Below are positions 46,191 to 59,103 of a stretch of 64,000 nt of DNA, in pieces. The notes under the pieces were generated by a model that searched no databases, had not been told where the DNA came from, and was given only the letters and a program-made list of their open reading frames with translations. Both the position numbers and the translations under genes were made by a program. Each line of letters starts with the position of its first letter. The first letter of the stretch is position 1. Where the stretch lies: assembly GCA_016617855.1 (NCBI GenBank), contig JAECUM010009283.1:17899-81898 (forward strand), given 5' to 3'. This stretch comes from Megalonaias nervosa. Taxonomy: Eukaryota; Mollusca; Bivalvia; Unionida; Unionidae.

Positions 46191-46547
46191 GGGGGTGCTC
46201 ACCAGTTATTATGTACATTTGAGAGAGTGACATATGTAAGGTGAAGTTGTTTGCATTTAAAACATGCACAGTGGAGAGAATGTTGGCATACCTCTATGCT
46301 ACTTTGGTAGAATGTGGCTGACATTTCTTTGGATATTGTACTTTTGGAAATTGTAAACGATCTAAGCACACTGCTAACTAAAATGACTGCTCCCTTGTGC
46401 TCCAAAAATCAGCCTGAATTTGTCTAAAGTACACTATCCTTAGCAGCTATTAAAATAGGGAAAATGAATTTTGCTACACTAGACAATACCAGCTTCTGAA
46501 AGTGCAATGAATGAATTACCAAATATATAAAATGTAAAAAAAAGTTA
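46191..46547. repeat. 357-bp dispersed direct repeat, copy A
   Basis: GGGGGTGCTCACCAGTTATT through AATATATAAAATGTAAAA recurs at 47,548-47,905 with high identity. It has no terminal inverted repeats that I can see. The 1-kb spacer (46,548-47,547) contains no gene and a poly-G run near 47,379. Confidence 0.9.
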
Positions 46548-47547
46548 TCGGCTCTTTTTTTTACAATTTACCTCTGAAGTTCAGGAAGTGAAAATGACCA
46601 AGTGGAGCTAGCACTTTTTTGAAAGGTGCACATCTGGAGTAAGGCCAATCTGTATACTATATAACCCATATTACACCCATCAATCATACACCAAAATAAA
46701 GGGAATTAAAGGTTCTTTCATCAATACCTAAAATATACAAGGTCATTTTTAAATAGCCAGTATAACCAGTGGGGAAACCCGGGTAAATTCTTTTTCTTCA
46801 AAATTCTAACCCTATGCAAAATACGAAACTGTAGAGCACCACCTTAAAACAAATATAAAAATTTATGCAATTATTTTTCTTATTTTCATATCATTATGTA
46901 TGATGTTCTGAATAAAATGGTACATTAACATTAATTTTATGCATGAAAATAAGCTAATTACGCTTATTTTGCTCCTGCTTACATAATTTGCCATGAGGCA
47001 TGTTTGTGTGAGGAGTGACTTTGATTTTGGGGAAATTTGAAGTCTTAGAATATAGGAATAAAGTCAACTTCAATTTAAAACTGTTGCATTAAGTAAAAGA
47101 AATATATATTGAAAATGTTTCTTTTCATTTATTTGCAATAAAATTAAAAAATAAATGATGACAAAGTAAATTCACTTCCATATTAAACATAAGCAAATAT
47201 TTTACCCTTTGACCTTTATGAACCTCATCTGTTCCATCCATTTTCAGACTGTAAAATTTATTGTTGACATCTCAGGAATAATTCTGGCTAGTTTCATGTT
47301 CCTGTCTTTCAGCATAACATTGGCTGCTATGTTGACAAAATGTATAGCACACTTTTAAAATAGCTCACTTTTTATCGGGGGGGGGGGGGCTTGACTTGTT
47401 TGAGACTCTGACACTAATAAATACTGTTGTGTGGGGAGAAATACAGAAGAATTATTCAAAAGGACTGTTTTGATGCTTGCAACTTAAATGTTTCAGCTAT
47501 ACAATAAAAATTAACTCACACAATAATAACACCTATGTGCTCTTTAA

Positions 47548-47905
47548 GGGGGTGCTCACCAGTTATTATGTACATTTGAGAGAGAGTGACGTATGTAAGG
47601 TGAAGTTGTTTGCATTTAAAACATGCACAGTGGAGGGAATGTTGGCATACCTCTATTCTGCTTTGATGGAATGTGGCTGACATTTCTTTGGGTATTGTAC
47701 TTTTGGAAATTGTAAATGATCTTAGCACACTGCTAACTAAAATGACTGCTCCTTTGTGCTCCAAAAATTAGCTTGAATTTGTCTAAAGTACACTATCCTT
47801 AGCAGCTATTAAAATAGGGAAAATAAATTGTGCCAGACTAGACAATACCAGCTTCTGAAAGTGCAGTGAATGAATTGCCAAATATATAAAATGTAAAACA
47901 AGTTA
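47548..47905. repeat. 357-bp dispersed direct repeat, copy B
   Basis: Second copy of the repeat at 46,191. Both copies contain the same short minus-strand ORF, which simply reflects recent common origin. 47,906-48,300 is unique with no gene. Confidence 0.9.
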
Positions 47906-48304
47906 AACTGCAGCGTTAATTAAAATAAATACTTCATTGAGTCATAACTGAACAGATCAGGAGTTAAATTTATCTAGTTCTTATAGGAATTTTTTGGATA
48001 TTTCAGATTTGTTCAGTAAATTGAGATATAATTGCTGTATGGATTATTTGGGTGCGTGCCCTAAACATATTTGCATAGTCAATCCAAGTGTCATGGCAAT
48101 TGGATTGATCAAGTGGACTCGTTAAATTGTAGTCCATGCCATATTGGTATCTTTTTTATATAGAAATTATCAAGGCCAGTCTAGCATCACAATGTACCAA
48201 CAGGGCAGGGCTGCAAAGTGTGATTAATGGCTTTTCTTGCCCAGTTCTCCATTTGATTTGTAAACGTAATGGAAATCTATTGCGATAATTCTGGAAAAAT
48301 AGTT

Positions 48305-51040
48305 TTAAGCATTATCGTTATTAGTAACTTTCACCCCCACCCCCCAGCTTGTCATTGTGGTATAGTCTGTGGTTACCCCCCACTGTTCCCAAATCAACAT
48401 AAATGCTTCTTTCCTTTCAGATTTTATTGCAATATATTTTTCCAGATTATAGTGATCTTTAATAAAAGCTTTCAGACCATCCCATCTAGGTATTATCTCC
48501 CCTTTCATTTTACATACATGGATGTAGTATATGGCCAAAAGAAAGCAAAAATAAAAAGGTTGTTGACATATTCCATCTCTGTTTGTATATCCTAATATAA
48601 CAGTTTTTGCACTTGGCACAGTATCATTATTCACTTTATTCTGAATCCAAATTCCACAGTTTGATTATCACATTACATTCCCAAAACAAATGCAGTATTG
48701 TTTCCGGGACATTTTTACAAAAAGTACATTTATCAGTGCTGGACAATTTTATTTTATACAGAAAAGAATTCATTGGTAAAATTCTATGAGTAATACGAAA
48801 TTGAAACTATTGTAATTTTGAGTTTCTTGTTATTTTAAAAACTTTACTATACATGTCAGCCATATATCAATATTCAGATTTAAAATTTCATTCCATTTAT
48901 TTTCACTAGTGGGTTTAACACCCTTTTTTAAAAGCAAATTGTAATAATCTTTACTTTCATTATTGTTATGAAATAAATTTCTAAATGGAAAGGGATAAAT
49001 GGTCTGACCAGTGTTGATTTACCTAACTCTAACTTTTTACACAAGGACTTTACACACTGAATTATCCCTTGAAAGGCAAGGAAATTAGTATTGAGACCAT
49101 ATCAAGCTTTAAAGCTTTCAAAGTCGATCATAATTCCCTGATCTGTAAGCATATTACCAATATAGATTACATTTTGTTAAAACCATTGTAGGTTCACCCT
49201 TATAAGGGAGTTCATCCATAAACTTGTTTTCATAATATCTTCCCCTGTCTGGGGTATACTTTTCTCTAGTAACAGCTTCCATGCCAGTAAAACATCATAC
49301 CAGAAATCATTTGTTGTCTTTTTGGATAAAGTTATAACATTTTCATCTCCTAGTAGAAACAGGTTTCTAATGTTGCATATTTCATAATCAGATAAATTGA
49401 CCAATTTTCTGTGAGGTAGAAGAATTCTACAAATCCGTGTTATTTTCATAGCTACCGTAATATATATTTATCAGTATCTGTCATTGCCAAGCCACCTTTA
49501 GAAGAAGTTTGAATCATAGCCTCTCTTTTAACTTTGTTCACTTTTGATTTCCTTATAAATGTGAAAAATAATTCATTTAATTTTCTGATAAAATTTTGTG
49601 GAGGATTTGATAATGAGATGAACAAATGATTACGCTTTGGAATAATTAAGGTTTCCAGAACTGTTATTTTACCAATTGATGTTAAGGATCGATGTTCCCA
49701 ATGTTTTAATGAATTTTTAATCTTTTCTGTTTTATTTTCAAAGTTTGATTTTACCATTTTATCCAAATCCACCAAAAACTTTATGCCCAGTGATGTAAAT
49801 TCAGTCACCCACTGTAACTGTAACTTGTGATGAAATGTTTCTGCACTGTACCTCTTTGTTCCCATCCGAACTGCTTTTGTTTTGGCAATGTTCAGTTTCA
49901 GTCCTGAAATCCTTGCAAAGAATCTCGATACTGCAACAGAGGATTCCAAGGATTCAAAAGAACCATCAAGAATTAATGTAGTGTCATCTGCAAACTGTGA
50001 GAGTAAATATTCTGTTTCCCTTAACTTGATAGCTTTAATTTTTTTATATTATTCTTTAATAGTATAGACAATATTTCTGCACATAATAAGAAGAGATATG
50101 GGGATATTGGATCACCCTGCTGGCAACCTCTGGAAATTTTGAAAATTTCTAAAAGAAGGCCATTTTGTGAAACTGCCAATGAGATATTGCAATAAAAAGT
50201 TTTAGTCCAGTGCCTTATACTTTTGGTCCAAAATTTTAAAAAGTAAGAACATTATGAATAAATTTCCATGAAATATAATCAAATGCTTTTTCAAAATCAA
50301 TTAGTAGTAATACACCCAGAATTTGTAACTCTTTTGTAATGTGCATAATACCATATACAATCCTTGTATTTCACCAGTGTATCTTCCTTTTACAAAACAA
50401 GTTTGATCCTCAGTCCTGACTTAATTCTCTTAGCAATATATCCTGATGCTAGTTTGTATTAACATTAAGTAGAGAAATTGGATGCCAGTTCCTCAGATAC
50501 TGCATAGGTTTATCCTCTTTGGGTATGCAAGTTATAATACCTTGTCTCAAAACAGTTAAAAATGATCCAGTTTTGTATGCTTCATTGATTGTTCTAACTA
50601 TAAATTCCCCAATGTCAATCCAGAAGACTTAAAAAAAATTCAGCTGTGAAACCATCCAATCCCAGGCTTTTGCTATCTTTCATACTTTTTAAACAATCCA
50701 GTACTTCTGTTTTGGTAAATTTGCCTTCTGATCTTAGAGATTGCTCTTGGTTAAGTCTAGTAATTTGATAGTGTTTGAGAAAGTCCTTTAAATCTATATC
50801 CTCTACCTCTATTTCCTTATTATACAGGTTATTATAATACTCTTTAACTTCCCCTAGAATATAAAATTGACCACTAATAATTTCATTTTCATCTGTAATT
50901 AATTTTGTGATTGTTCTATTCACACAGTTTCTGTTTTCTAAGGGGCAAAAGTATCGGGTTGGTTTCTCACCCTCTTCTATCCATTTTACTCTGGATCTAA
51001 TAATACTTTCTCGAAGCTTTTCGTTTCTCAAACTTTAGAC
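48305..51040 (-). pseudogene. L1/Tx1-type LINE ORF2, 5'-truncated and decayed
   Basis: Minus-strand fragments follow the order of a LINE ORF2. The pre-RT part (51,031-50,615) has SRVKWIEEGEKPTRYF and LKSMKDSKSLGLDGFTAEFF. The RT catalytic box QFADDTTLIL lies near 50,005-49,975. The post-RT region (49,949-49,452) has GLKLNIAKTKAVRMG and SLGIKFLVD. A C-terminal part (48,634-48,305) includes FLLAIYYIHVCK. No endonuclease domain lies upstream, so the copy is 5' truncated at about 51,040. Multiple stops and shifts show it is dead. No poly-A tail or clear duplication was identified. Confidence 0.85.
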
Positions 51041-51790
51041 TCCAATATGTCTGAATCATAAGATCCTATGGAACACTGCAGAAGGATTTCACTATGGATA
51101 CTCTGAGATAGGCTTAGTTAATTATGTGGCAAGGATTGATTTACAGCATTGTGTTCACCATGGAGAGTACAAATGGGGGTGCTGCTAACAACACAGAACA
51201 GAAAATGTAGCAGTATTTTCACCAATTAGATAAACACTTGTGGGTATGTATAAGAAGCTGCATGGCATTGGGGGTGGCAACAAATGCAAAGCTGCCTGCC
51301 TTGCAAAATAAAACCCTGTGGAAGAACATGCAGTTATGAATACTGTAGAATACTTATGCAGATATTATGTGATGGTTTATGAGCACAACCTTTCCTGAAA
51401 TGTAGCATCAGACTGTCAGTCTTAGGGATCTGTACTATAAAGCATGGAGAAACAAATCAAAACCACAGACACCTGTGGTTGCCCAAGTACAAGCAGATAC
51501 CACAGCAAAAAACAACAAAACAGAAATAGATGAAATAAACTAGGATTGAAGTGATCAGTTTTCTGATTCAGACAAAATGCCAAAAATAAAACAAACCGTT
51601 GACAAAATTTCTCAATCAGAAAGACTCTTTTCCCTCCCTTTAGTATAAACATAGCTAAAACAGCTTGCATGACAGCATGGCATATGCATACCAAGTCGTA
51701 TTGAGACCCAAATTTGTGCTGAATCCACAACTAAACACCACCAATTATCACTGCTACTCAACAGCAAAAACAACAAAAAACCAACAAAAC
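51041..51790. other. Non-coding stretch, nothing recognised
   Basis: It lies between the LINE and the second virus-like element. Minus-strand ORFs at 51,422-51,803 have no recognisable content. The left end of the virus-like element may lie here, but I see no inverted repeat. Confidence 0.4.
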
Positions 51791-51792
51791 AA

Positions 51793-51996
51793 TGGTAAAA
51801 CAACTAAGACAGTTTGCGCATAAGCACAATGTCTGAATACCCAGTGGTGTAATAAAAGCCAGCATCCTTGCAGTACTAGACAAGTATGAACAAAACCGTT
51901 GTTGTCATCTTGCCTCTGCTATTGCTACAGAAGCAGCTGAGTATGTTTGTGCAAAACAGCAATCACAAGTGTCCGAATTCATTTTAGAAATATAAG
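51793..51996 (+). pseudogene. Short ORF upstream of PolB, unknown
   Basis: ATG 51,793 opens MVKQLRQFAHKHNV. After a TGA the same frame continues (IKASILAVLDKYEQNR, then LASAIATEAAEYVCAKQQ) and ends at a TAA near 51,995. The helical composition looks coding. It may be a separate small gene or the extreme N-terminus of the polymerase gene that follows. Confidence 0.3.
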
Positions 51997-53240
51997 GGTA
52001 AGTTGGAAAATCACGTGGCCATTATTCCATCCACCTACATACTAGGCAAAGACTCTCAACAACTATTGACAAATACAATTCCTGGAATCATAGAGGTGTT
52101 AAAAAATCTCAGTCATGCTGGGGTCAAAGCAGACATTGTTCTTAGTTCCCATCTGGTTATGCTACTTAGTCATAACAAAGAGGGATTTAAAACTACTACT
52201 CCTTGGATTTACAGTGATGTCTGCATAAATCCTGAATTGCAAGGTTAACAGCACCATCAGTGATGAAATTGATTCTTGAAATGCTGGAGAAATACACGAA
52301 TGCAGGGTTGGGATTGACTATTGAAACATGAGCTCAGGCTGAAGTCCATCTCTCACCATATCACCTGTTTTGTATATCCATTCACATAGCAGCAGCAAAC
52401 TCGTTCCCACCATGATCAGTTATCAACAGGAAAAGCTTTGATAATCATTGTTTTGAATGCTCAGTTTTGTTGGTGCTCAATCCAGATGATCACCAAGATA
52501 TGCCCAAAATATATCGGCAACATTTGGGGTAACTCAACTACCAGTGAAGGTTAGCTAAGCCACACAGAAGAAATTTGAAATACTTCTGCCAGTTATTGCT
52601 GTTAATGTATTCATGTATGACAAAGGCTTTTATCCACTTGCATTTTCTCCCAATGGTGAGCAGAAATGATTTCTGATTGATTTGTTGTTGCTCAGTAAAT
52701 GACAAACAGAATTGGTATCGCATTAGGTATGGATAAAGAATGTTGCTCAGCTAACTTAACCAACACAGTAAGCATGAACATAAAAACTTTCCATGCAAAC
52801 GTTGCATGCATGTTCTTGACACCCAAGAACTGCTCACCAGTCATGACTTTTACTGCGTTGGTATCAGTGAAAAACCGCAGTGTACAGTCATGCCTGAGCC
52901 TGGTAAAAACACTGTCAAGTTTACTGCAGTACAACAAATGATGAAAGTCCTGTATATCATCGATGCAGATTTTGAATGCCTGAATGTTTTAGTGGCAGAC
53001 ACGAATGTGCCCAGCTCTCTTAACAAAGACACAGATGTGCTTGATATTGATCAAACAGTGCAAGTCACAGAACAAGTCCCATGCTGGTTTTGTTATTTAG
53101 TAGTTCGATGTGATGGTAAATCAGAGCCAGCAGTCCTTTAAAATACCAAGGGTGCTCCAGACACAGTTGAGGTGTTTCTCAGATTGATCGAAGTCATGGC
53201 AAAATGGATTTAGTGGTGGCTCTACTCACCAACAGACATA

Positions 53241-55696
53241 ACACTATGTAACACAATTTTTGTTCCTGGGTAGTATGTGTTATTTCGTAATTGCTTATGC
53301 CTAAAAAGTATAGAAAATGGCTATTATTCCCCACAAACTTTGCTTTTGTGACCAGGACAGTGGTATTTTGAAATTTACCTATTTCCAATGAGAAAAACGG
53401 GTGAATTTGTGTCTTTTCATTCTCATAAAGTCAGAAAAAAACCAACATATGAATCAAAATTAACATGTATTTATACTAAAGTAATACAAAAATGACAAAA
53501 GATTTAGAAGTGAGTAGTTTTTCGAGATTTACAATTATACTCAAAATTACTTTCACGAATCAGCCCCCAAATGTAGTCTCTTATCATGTTCTCATTATAC
53601 TGTCCTTGGTAGCGGCGTTCAAAGTCCAGTATATTGTGGTGGAAGCACTCGCCTTGCTCCTCTGAGTACATTCGCATGTTCTCCTTGAATTTACCAAGAT
53701 GAGCATCAAATGGATATGGACTTTGAGGGACATCCTGCAGCCCATTGTGCCGTAGTTCTTCACCAGAGTCACAACCAGCTACACAGTTTTCAGCCTTGTG
53801 ATTGCCCAGGAAGCCCTGAACCACTGCCTCAAAGCTATTCCAAGCCGCTTTCTCCTTGCTAGTGGGCTTCTTGGGGAATTCATTGCACTCCAGGATCTTC
53901 TTTATCTGTGATCCGACGAAGACACCGGCTTTGACCTTTGCCTCAGACAGCTTAGGGAAGAAGTCTTGAAGGTACCTGAAGGCTGCTGACTCCTTATCTA
54001 GAGCTCTGAAAAATTGTTTCATAAGGCCCAATTTGATGTGCAAGTGGTGGCATCAGCACCTTCCAGGTGTCCACCAGTGGCTCCCACTTGACGTTGTTCC
54101 TTCCCACAGAGAACTTGGTCCACTGTGGTCAGTCCCGCCTGTGGTAGTGTGCCTTGGTGTCCCTGATGTCCCAAGAGCAAAAATAGTAGGGAAACTTGGT
54201 AAAACTGCCTTGGAGACCCATCAGGAATGCCACCATTTTGAAGTCTCTGATGACCTTCCAGCCGTATTCATCATACTTCATGGCGTCCAGCAAGGACTTG
54301 ATGCTATTGTAATCCTCTTTGAGTGCACCGAGTGAGCCAGGGGAAGAGACGGGTACTTGTTCCCATTATGGAGCAGCACGGCTTTGAGGCTCCTGGATGA
54401 ACTGTCAATGAAGAGGCGCCACTCATTCTGGTTACAGGCGATTCCGATTGCCTCGAACAGACTGGTCACAGTGTGGCAGAAGCGGAGCCCATCTTGACAG
54501 GTGAAAAAGCTGGAGAAAGCTTGGTGATGCTTCCTCTGATCTGCAACTTGCACACTTTCATCCAACAAGTTTCACTGCTTGAACCTATATGTCAAAAGCT
54601 CGGCAATGGGCTTGGTGAGACCAAGATCTCTGATCAAGTCGTTGAAGTCTTTTTAGCTGGGGTAGTATGGGTTTCTCCCCTCAGCTCCACCTCTGAAGTT
54701 GTCATCTGGATCTAGTGTCTTCCTTGCTCTCTGATTTGCTGCTCTCTTCTAAAGATGGCTGCTCTCTCTGTGGAGGAGTGGGTACGGGGGGCTCAGGGCA
54801 ATGTGGCACCAGGGCAATGGATGAAGGAAGGTCCGGATACATGATAGCAGATGCATTCTTGCCAGTCTGATGTTTGGAAGGGTCCACCATGCAGAAGTAG
54901 CAGTTGCTTGAGTGGTCGGTGGGTTCCCGCCAGATTCTTGGGATCGCAAACTTCATGGCTCTCTTTTCCCCTCTGTACCATCCTACAAAAATATAATTTA
55001 TTTATTTCACCCATGACTAATGTGTAAGAGATTAACGCAACATTTTTCATATATATTTTTTCAGTAACAATGAAAGTTGTAAAACATTTTAAAATTAAAA
55101 ACTTTTACAATTTTAAACATTTTAACAAATTTTATAACATAAAATTCCGAGCAACAGTTGCCCAGCTTACCTTCCAGAATTTTTTTGCAGTGCTCGCGGG
55201 TGAAATGAGGTGCCCCGGGTTTGTCTTGATCCCTGACAGGCATGCCAAAATATACCTTGTAGGTCTCACACATCTTAGCAGATGCTTCCACGGAGTACTT
55301 TTTCGCTCTTGTCTTGATAAATTGGCCGCAGACATAACAGAATGCATCTGCTGGATGCTTGCAGCCTCTTGATGCCATCTCAGAAAAATGCAGATATGTA
55401 TCCACTTGGCAGCTGGAACTAAACTGAACTGGTGGGCTTAAGGCCCCTGTATTTATACTACTATTTAAATTACTGGAAAGTTCTAGAAAGTTCTAGAACT
55501 TACTCCAGGTTTACTCAGCACTGAATCTATCTGGAATGTTTCAGAAAATAGGTAAATTTCAAAATATCACTGTCCTGGTCAGAAAACCAAAGTTTGTGGG
55601 GAATAATAGCCATTTTCTATACTTTTGAGGCATAAGCAATTAGGAAATAACACTTACTACCCAGGAATGTAAATAAAAAAAATTGTTGCACAGTGT
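53241..55696 (-). mobile_element. DNA transposon with ~145-bp inverted repeats, superfamily not recognised
   Basis: The left end (53,241-53,384) and right end (55,547-55,696) are inverted copies over about 145 bases. They share ACACT(A/G)TG(T/C)AACA, TTCCTGGGTAGTA, ATTGCTTATGCCT, AAAGTATAGAAAATGGCTAT and CCCCACAAACTTTG. Both flanks show TAA next to the ends (53,239-53,241 and 55,696-55,698), a possible 3-bp duplication, but the exact ends are ambiguous by a base or two. A single minus-strand gene fills the element. It is inserted in the PolB gene, whose coding resumes on the other side. I cannot assign the superfamily by eye. Confidence 0.85.
53511..55378 (-). pseudogene. Presumed transposase of the 53,241-55,696 element (spliced)
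   Basis: Exon 1 (55,378-55,171) starts MASRGCKHPADAFCYVCGQF and ends at a consensus donor (GGAAG then GTAAG). The 188-bp intron ends TTTTGTAG, and exon 2 starts at 54,982 and stays open across the junction (IPRIWREPTDHSSNCYFCM), with CxxC pairs on both sides suggesting a zinc module. Further blocks include WRLFIDSSSRSLKAVLLH near 54,410, where the Asp could be a catalytic DDE residue, and RRYQGQYNENMIRDYIWGL near 53,580. Frameshifts separate them. I recall many unannotated relatives in invertebrate genomes, but no name. The transposase role is inferred from sole-gene position between inverted repeats. Confidence 0.65.
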
Positions 55697-57885
55697 AATT
55701 CTTATGGGTGATAACATTCTCAGTTCTCTGCAGCTACTCACTGCTGGATTTGTGAAAAAGCTTTCACTGACAAAGACCAAAACCTGTTCACTAACAAAGA
55801 GCAAAGCCTCTTCAGCTGTAAAAATAAAAGTCCTGATTCCAAAGTTTGTGATCACATCATTGGTGCATAAAGAGGTGCCATACACAACATGTCATTTACA
55901 GCTGAGAATGTATCTTAACAAAACCAAAATTCCCGTGGTGATTCATAATCTGTGTCGGTACAGTGGCCACTTGATAATGCAAGCAGTAACCATGGCATCA
56001 GATTCACTGATAAGCATGATTTCCAAAAACATAGAAAAATACTTGATGTTTCAGCTGAGACAGTTACAGTTTATTAATTTGATACAGTTTATTAATTTAT
56101 CCCTGGAATAGTTAGTGAATAATCTGATGGCAGAGAACTTCAAAATCACTCGTCGATACTGTCCAACCAGTATGGATTTGATAAAGAGCAAAGGCGTCTA
56201 TCCCTAAGAGTACATGAATGACTGGAACAGATATTTGAAGCTCAGTTGCCGCCAACTGATGTTATTCCACAGACAAATACGAACATGCAAAGAAAGTTTG
56301 GTCTGTGTTCGAGTGCAGAAACCTGGTGACTATCACCATCTGTATCTGCGAACTGATGTGTATTTGCTCACTAATGTGTTTGAGGTATTTCATGACACCA
56401 CCATGCATGTGTACAAATTTGGATGCCAAACATTTTTGTCACCAGGTATGGGCTGGGATTGTCCAACACTAAAATTGAGCTCGTATTGCTCACTGATATT
56501 GATCAGCATTTATTTATCAAGTGATCACATCATGGTGGAATACCCATGTCAAGTCACAGATGCTTTAATGCCAACAACCCCAACACATCCAGGTATAACC
56601 CTGCTGACCCCAACAGTTCCATTGTTTATGTAGATCCCGTTAATTTTTATGGATGGTACATGATGCAGCCACTTAAGGTTAGTTGATTTCAGTGGATCAA
56701 TCCTGCGTGCATTGATCTACAAAAACACGTGCATGGTCACAACATCCACAGTGATAATGGATACTTCTTTGAAGTCAGCTTGGAATATCCTGAGCGTTTA
56801 CACAAGGTACAGCAATGATTATCCACTAGCCCCAGAAGTGCTGTTGGTGCCCGGTACGAGGTTGTCCCTGTATCAGTGCTCAGTCATTGATGAATCTGGA
56901 TGCAAATACACCAAATGCATCAAACTGGTACAGAGTCTTCGAACCAAACATAATTATGTACTTCATGTGTGAAATGTGCAGTTGTACTTGCGATTGGGTA
57001 TGTGTGTCACCAAGATTAATTGAGTGCTCAGATTTTGTCAGCTGGCTTGGATGGCCCCATATGTTCAGTTGAATATGAACTTGCGCACAAAGGCCACTAT
57101 TAAATTTTGAGAATGACTTTTTCAAGCTTATGGTTGATGCTGTGTTTGGAAATACCATGGAGAATCAGCGCAAATGAATTTGAGTCAATCTTTTCCATGA
57201 CAGTGAGCAAGAGACACTTAAAAGGCTCATTGCAGACCTGGCCTTTGAGTCCAGAAAAATCTTTGATGGTGACTTCCTACTGTTCACAGTAAAAGTCAAA
57301 ACTCAAACTGACAAAACCAATCTGTGTGGGTATGACTGTGCTGGACTTGTCAAAGCTGCTGATTTACAAATTTTACTATGACGATCAAACCGCTTTATTT
57401 GGATTGAGTCAGGATGCTGTAAACCAACACTGACTCACAGCTGATGCATATCACCACCGATGATGTGTACATGGATGGGGCACAACCATTTTTAAACATT
57501 GAATTTGATACCAGTGATTATCCAAAAGAACATCCATTTTTTAATGCCCATAATAAAAGGAAGTTGACAAGTTTAAAGACGATTGCCCAGGTAAACCAAA
57601 GAGTATATGGGGGGCTGCAACCCAGAATGTACTCAGTTGTGGTCAGACTCAAAAACATTAAAAAGCCAAAGGTGTTCCATGGGTGATTGTGCAGAAAAAT
57701 CGAAAACATGAACTGTACTTGTAATGTCTTTGAGACCATTGTGAATTTGCACACACTGCAGATATGATCACATGGGTGTATACCAATGCACCAAAGTGAG
57801 TTTGTCCCCAGTGGATACCAAGCGCTGGATACTTCCCAACGGAATCACCACTTACGCATTTGCTTGCAAATCAAGTTACGATTGA

Positions 57886-58174
57886 AGGACAGCCATTAAC
57901 ATCTCAACACAAATCCTGGTGGCAGTTCCATATTTGCTGGAATGATTTGCAATTCCTCTTTGCACAAATGCACAGGAAGGATTTGGTCCAATAGATGATG
58001 GCCCCAGTCAGTAACAGGTTGGTTGTTTCAGAGTCTCAGTCCATTCCGAAATGGTAAACACTTCCATGGACCATACTGGATCAGTGGCATGACATTGTTG
58101 CCCGCCTTCCAACTCTCCAGGTGCATACAGATACCAAACAAGCTAGTTTTGAAGTGGCTGTAATGGTGCTAGCT
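57886..58174. other. Short stretch between PolB and integrase
   Basis: No clear coding here. It probably holds the end of the integrase gene (minus strand), too decayed to read. Confidence 0.4.
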
Positions 58175-58572
58175 GTGAAATCATTTTCTGAGTAACAGTA
58201 ATGGTCTTTAGTTGAATGGCTTTGACTGGTTTTAATCCATTTGTTCATGTGACTTAATTGTTCAAGGCTGCTGTGACAAATTAAGTCAGGTTACCCATTC
58301 CTGAGACCGCTCTGAGCTCATCAACAGTTTCTGTGCATGCTGATGACCATATAACTCTTCCAGAAGTATGGCTGTAAAATCATTTTCTGAGTAACAGTAA
58401 TGATCTTTAGTTGAATTGCTTTGGCTGGTTTTAATCCATTTGTGCATGTGACTTCATTGTTCAAGGCTGCTATGACAAATAAGCTGGGTTTCATATTCCT
58501 GAGACCGCTCTGACCTCATAAACAGTTCCTGTGCATACTGATGATCAAATAACCCTTCCACAAGTTTGCAGT
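58175..58572. repeat. ~200-bp tandem duplication within the integrase region
   Basis: GTGAAATCATTTTCTGAGTAACAG through CTGATGACCATATAACTCTTCCAG recurs about 199 bases further on with moderate divergence. It covers the C-terminal integrase coding, so the duplication itself disrupts the gene. Confidence 0.8.
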
Positions 58573-59060
58573 TAAATTGTTTCACAATAGCTTGGTCATG
58601 ATGAACACTAACATCCTCGACACATACTTGTACATGGTGCTTGACCAACATTACAGCCACAGATCCAAGAAATTCTTTGCTAGGATCCTCTTGTAACAAT
58701 CGTGGCAGCGTGAATGGTCCTCATGCGTAAATACGCTCAAGTGCATCTGCAACATTGGCAGAATCTTTTGATGTCAACGGTTCAGCTTCTTTGTATCTGC
58801 TGGCCACAGTGACAATCATGAGTGCATATTTATTAGTACACAATCGGCCTTGTTGATCACAGAGACAATCATGTGAAAGAAATAACGAATTTGCCTGATG
58901 AACCTCATGATGTGTTTGGATATCAAACCAACCGCATGAAATCTTTCTAGGTACTGGTCATTAAACGCCACTGTGCTTGTTTGGCCAATTCTGTTTCGGC
59001 AATCCTATGAGTGACCTTGGCTGCACTGGCACAGCAGCTTCACTTCTTCAGTACCCATGT
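58454..59060 (-). pseudogene. Retroviral-type integrase of the second virus-like element
   Basis: The minus-strand ORF 58,699-58,454 contains EDPSKEF, HHDQAIVKQFNCKLVEGLF and DHQYAQEL, which align with the left element's integrase (11,098-12,085). In place of the Glu expected before the RFNRTL-like box it has Lys. Upstream parts to about 59,060 show a helix-turn-helix-like segment (KVTHRIAETELAKQAQW). The C-terminal half is disrupted by a 200-bp tandem duplication. It lies convergent to PolB and divergent from the zinc-ribbon ORF. Confidence 0.75.
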
Positions 59061-59103
59061 GGACTGTAATGTATTTCGGATAATGTTTGGCTCAGTGGTA
59101 CAA

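Larger units (their letters stand above)
52003..57885 (+). pseudogene. Polinton-type protein-primed DNA polymerase B, split by a transposon
   Basis: The polymerase would replicate the element from its termini. Fragments appear in the expected order. An N-terminal region (52,003-52,700) and a Cys-containing linker are followed by Exo I DADFEC (about 52,962), then the transposon insertion at 53,241-55,696. After it come Exo II HNLCRYSGHLIM (about 55,946), Exo III YLRTDVYLLTNVFEVF (about 56,342), the palm motif A region VDPVNFYGW (about 56,630), motif C TNTDSQLM (about 57,428), and a C-terminal region with FDTSDYPKEHPFF and later DMITWVYTNAPK. Stops and shifts occur throughout. The left element has no such separate gene. 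Confidence 0.8.

Noticed and set aside
46199..46405. ORF conserved in two copies (also 47,516-47,764)
   Set aside because: Conservation reflects the recent 357-bp duplication, not coding constraint.
53584..53772. Second minus-strand ORF overlapping the transposon gene
   Set aside because: Shadow frame of the 53,511-54,043 coding part.
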